DNA from: Candidatus Methylomirabilota bacterium
GTDB lineage: Bacteria; Methylomirabilota; Methylomirabilia; Rokubacteriales; CSP1-6
Direction: 5' to 3'
NCBI GenBank assembly: GCA_035764725.1
Contig: DASTYT010000131.1
Coordinates: 1 to 64,000, forward strand
Length of the DNA stretch: 64,000 nucleotides
Under the pieces are notes generated by a model. That model was not told the DNA's origin, ran no database searches, and worked only from the letters and a program-made list of their open reading frames with translations. Below are positions 62,015 to 64,000 of the stretch, one piece after another (the stretch's first letter is position 1; each line of letters begins with the position of its first letter). Both the position numbers and the translations under genes were made by a program.

Positions 62015-63334
62015 TCACAGGGTGATGTTCTGGGTAATCGAGTCGATGGTCTTCTTGAATTTGGGATCTTCCTGCAGCATTTGCTGGATCTTCTCGACCC
62101 CGTGGAGGACCGTGGTGTGGTCCTTCCCGCCGAAGGCGCGACCCACCTCGCTGAGTGACGCGTGGGTGAGTTGGCGCGCGAGATACATGGCGATCTGGCG
62201 GGGGAAGGCGATGGCCTTGGTGCGGTTCTGGGCCCGGAGGTCCGAGAGCTTGATCCCGAAGAACTCGGCGACCTTTCGCTGGATGTGGTCGATGGTGATG
62301 ATCCGCTCGTCCTCGCCCCAGAGATCCGAGAGGACTTCCTGGGCCAGGTCGACCGTCATGTCGCGGCCGCTGAGCGCGCAGAAGGCGACCATGCGCGTGA
62401 GCGAGCCCTCGATCTCGCGGATGTTGGCCTTGATGCGACTGGCGATCAGGTAGGCGACGTCGTCGGGGAGGCGGACGCGCTCGATCTCGGCCTTCTTCTT
62501 GAGAATGGCCACGCGCGTCTCGAAGTCCGGGGGCTGGATGTCAGCGATCAGGCCCCACTCGAAGCGGGAGCGCAGCCGCTCCTCGAGGTCGGGGATCTCT
62601 TTGGGCGCGGCGTCAGAGGACATCACGATCTGCTTCCGCGCCTCGTAGAGGTCGTTGAACGTGTGGAAGAACTCCTCCTGGGTCCGCTCCTTGCCAGAGA
62701 TGAACTGGATGTCGTCGATGAGGAGGAGGTCGATGTTGCGGTACTTCGCGCGGAACTCCGCGGTCCGGTCGTACCGGATGGCGTTGATCAGCTCGTTGGT
62801 GAAGCGCTCCGATGAGAGATACAGCACGAGCAGGTGCGGATAGGCCTTGGCGATCTGGTGGCCGACGGCGTGGAGCAGATGCGTCTTGCCGAGCCCCACA
62901 CCCCCGTAAATGAAGAGCGGGTTGTAGGCCTTGGACGGCAGATCGGCGACGGCCTGACAGGCCGCCTGCGCGAACTGATTCGAATTGCCGACGACGAAGG
63001 ATTCGAAGGTGTAGCGCGCGGAGAGCCCGGTCGCATGCGAGGTCGCGGCCTCGATGGGCGGCGGCGGGTCCGTCCCGTCCGCCGCGGGCGCGTTCCTGTC
63101 CACGTCGAAACTCACGCGCGGGTTGCCGCCGATTACCTCGCGCGCCACCGCCTGGAAGGCGTCGGCGTGATGCTGGGCGAGCCAGTCGCGCGCGAACTTG
63201 CTCGGGGCGGCGATGCGCAGGTGATCCCCCTGCACGCTGTCGAGGCGGCATGGGCGCACCCAGTTGTCGAGCGTGGTGGCCGGAATGCGGCGCTCGAGGC
63301 CGGTCAGAAGCCTGGTCCAGAGAGTATCAAGCAT
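62015..63334 (-). CDS. dnaA: chromosomal replication initiator protein DnaA
   Basis: 439 residues. Domain I 1-80; AAA+ domain with Walker A GGVGLGKTHLLHAVG near residue 146, Walker B LLIDDIQFISGKERTQEEFF; the initiator-specific region; and domain IV with the DNA-binding signature GRAFGGKDHTTVLHGVEKI. It binds DnaA boxes and melts the origin. The DnaA-box dyad lies 44 bases upstream of its ATG and may overlap its own promoter. Confidence 0.97.
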   Translation of the reverse strand: MLDTLWTRLLTGLERRIPATTLDNWVRPCRLDSVQGDHLRIAAPSKFARDWLAQHHADAFQAVAREVIGGNPRVSFDVDRNAPAADGTDPPPPIEAATSHATGLSARYTFESFVVGNSNQFAQAACQAVADLPSKAYNPLFIYGGVGLGKTHLLHAVGHQIAKAYPHLLVLYLSSERFTNELINAIRYDRTAEFRAKYRNIDLLLIDDIQFISGKERTQEEFFHTFNDLYEARKQIVMSSDAAPKEIPDLEERLRSRFEWGLIADIQPPDFETRVAILKKKAEIERVRLPDDVAYLIASRIKANIREIEGSLTRMVAFCALSGRDMTVDLAQEVLSDLWGEDERIITIDHIQRKVAEFFGIKLSDLRAQNRTKAIAFPRQIAMYLARQLTHASLSEVGRAFGGKDHTTVLHGVEKIQQMLQEDPKFKKTIDSITQNITL

Positions 63335-63377
63335 GGCAGACGGTCAGCCTCTATGAGCAGTTGGAGGAGTTACGCAC

Positions 63378-63405
63378 AGAGTTATCCACAGGCGTGGATA
63401 ACTCT
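63378..63405. promoter_or_regulatory. 28-bp dyad of two DnaA boxes
   Basis: The arms AGAGTTATCCAC and GTGGATAACTCT are perfect complements around AGGC. Each arm contains a DnaA box: TTATCCACA forward (63382) and CGTGGATAA reverse (63393). On the minus strand, TTGAAC and TATCCA 17 bases apart could form the dnaA promoter, so binding here may both start replication and repress dnaA. Confidence 0.7.
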
Positions 63406-63567
63406 GGTGATTTGCGGGTTCAAGGGGTTGCTACCGGCCATCCGACCAACCAGTCACAACGTCCAATCGGCACCTTTCTACCTCGAGCCGAGCCGGACCC
63501 ACGCGGAGGGAAACGAGAATGCGAACCTACCACACGGTGAAATCGGGTCGCAAGGGGGTCGCGCGCC

Positions 63568-63596
63568 TTGACTTGTTTTGGTGCGGTCAGTACCCT
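63568..63596 (+). promoter_or_regulatory. sigma-70-type promoter for rpmH
   Basis: TTGACT (63568-63573) and TACCCT (63591-63596) are 17 bases apart. Transcription would begin near 63603, 25 bases before the rpmH ATG, which follows AAAGGAAACGAGC. Confidence 0.6.
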
Positions 63597-63627
63597 ACGA
63601 GGGTTGTACGACTGAAAGGAAACGAGC

Positions 63628-63762
63628 ATGAAGCGGACGTTTCAGCCGAACGTACGGCGCCGGAAGAAGACGCACGGCTTCCGCGAGCGTATGAAGACCA
63701 AGGGTGGACGCAAAGTCCTCAAGCGGCGGCGCGCCAAGGGGCGGAAGCGGCTCACGGTCTAG
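63628..63762 (+). CDS. rpmH: 50S ribosomal protein L34
   Basis: 44 residues: [20 protein letters not shown] followed by [20 protein letters not shown] and RLTV. This is the complete and near-universal L34 sequence, rich in Arg and Lys. AAAGGA lies eight bases before the ATG. It precedes rnpA by 11 bases, the usual pair near the origin. Confidence 0.97.
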   Translation: MKRTFQPNVRRRKKTHGFRERMKTKGGRKVLKRRRAKGRKRLTV

Positions 63763-63772
63763 GCCGCTGGCG

Positions 63773-64000
63773 CTGCCACGCGCCGAGCGGCTTCGAAGCG
63801 CCGGCGACTTCCAGGCGGTGTTCGGGCGCGGCCGGCGTCTGGAGCGGCCCGCATTCGTCGTGCTGTGGAGCCCGACTCCGGGGAAGCAACAGGCAGGGTT
63901 CACGGTCAGCCGGCAGATCCGGGGCGCGGTCAAACGCAATCGAGCGCGGCGGCGACTGCGCGAGGCGTACCGGCATCGGACGATCCAGAATCTCCCTGAT
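63773..64000 (+). CDS. rnpA: ribonuclease P protein component (3' partial)
   Basis: 76 codons to the window edge. PRAERLRSAGDFQAVFGRGR then the RNR-type signature AVKRNRARRRLREAYR identify RnpA; it helps the P RNA cut pre-tRNA leaders. No ATG, GTG or TTG lies between the rpmH stop and the conserved start; the CTG at 63773 (LPRAERL) is at the expected position, and a second CTG lies two codons upstream. Translation is probably coupled to rpmH. Confidence 0.88.
   Translation, partial: MPRAERLRSAGDFQAVFGRGRRLERPAFVVLWSPTPGKQQAGFTVSRQIRGAVKRNRARRRLREAYRHRTIQNLPD

Larger units (their letters stand above)
63335..63627. other. oriC: putative replication origin region (dnaA-rpmH intergenic)
   Basis: The region between the divergent dnaA and rpmH genes holds two perfect or near-perfect DnaA boxes in a dyad (63378-63405), plus a weaker TTACGCACA at 63370. 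A less GC-rich stretch follows toward rpmH. The gene order rnpA-rpmH / dnaA-dnaN-recF-gyrB supports an origin here, but only a few boxes are visible and the unwinding element is not obvious. Confidence 0.6.

Overview
This window is a GC-rich bacterial chromosome segment (most of it near 70% G+C by eye) that ends at the replication-origin neighbourhood. At the right end rnpA and rpmH read rightward, and dnaA, dnaN, recF, gyrB, gyrA and serS read leftward, separated by an intergenic region with a 28-bp dyad of two DnaA boxes. Two-heme cytochrome with NrfD/HybB, YCII/DGPF proteins, SnoaL-like proteins, an orphan TrpX-type solute-binding protein and a three-subunit glycolate oxidase suggest an uncultivated, aerobic or facultative soil/subsurface lineage. 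Candidatus Rokubacteria (Methylomirabilota) would fit, but this is inference and no marker here proves it.

Layout. 1-1.5 kb: the end of a membrane electron-transfer module (NrfD-like subunit plus membrane-anchored diheme cytochrome c). 1.5-15.4 kb: accessory metabolism (YCII proteins, two MFS transporters, serine hydrolase, amidase, glyoxalase-fold protein, orphan solute-binding protein, NAD-dependent reductases). 15.4-19.6 kb: XRE regulator and a sigma-54 two-component system whose divergent partner is a 42-residue secreted peptide behind a near-consensus -24/-12 promoter. 19.7-26.2 kb: Tat-exported aldo/keto reductase, small enzymes, two lipoproteins, and a lower-GC patch of envelope-stress membrane proteins. 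26.2-37.3 kb: enolase-superfamily dehydratase, secreted lipase-like hydrolase, DegP-type protease, then an operon glcD-glcE-glcF-Rieske-moaB-DUF255. 37.4-42.6 kb: CHAD protein, NUDIX hydrolase and ROK kinase beside the operon dnaX-ybaB-recR, preceded by the SRP RNA. 42.7-53.4 kb: tRNA genes, including all four serine isoacceptors, a complete signalling cascade (periplasmic binding protein, sensor kinase, single-domain receiver, sigma-54 activator) that reads toward lrgAB, then tadA and an SbmA-like ABC transporter. 53.5-64 kb: serS and the replication genes.

How the parts may work together. Two independent sigma-54 circuits stand out. In each, an NtrC-type activator gene lies beside a correctly spaced -24/-12 element that drives an output gene: the secreted micropeptide in one case and lrgAB in the other. 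The second circuit resembles the logic of PgtABC: a binding protein without permease signals to a kinase, which turns on a separate transporter. Around 37-40 kb a CHAD protein (CHAD is a polyphosphate-binding fold), a NUDIX hydrolase and a polyphosphate-glucokinase-like ROK protein sit side by side. Several genes appear to lack ordinary starts (CTG, or leaderless mRNAs). Two unrelated proteins carry the same short palindromic repeat in frame. No rRNA, CRISPR array, insertion sequence or prophage was seen.
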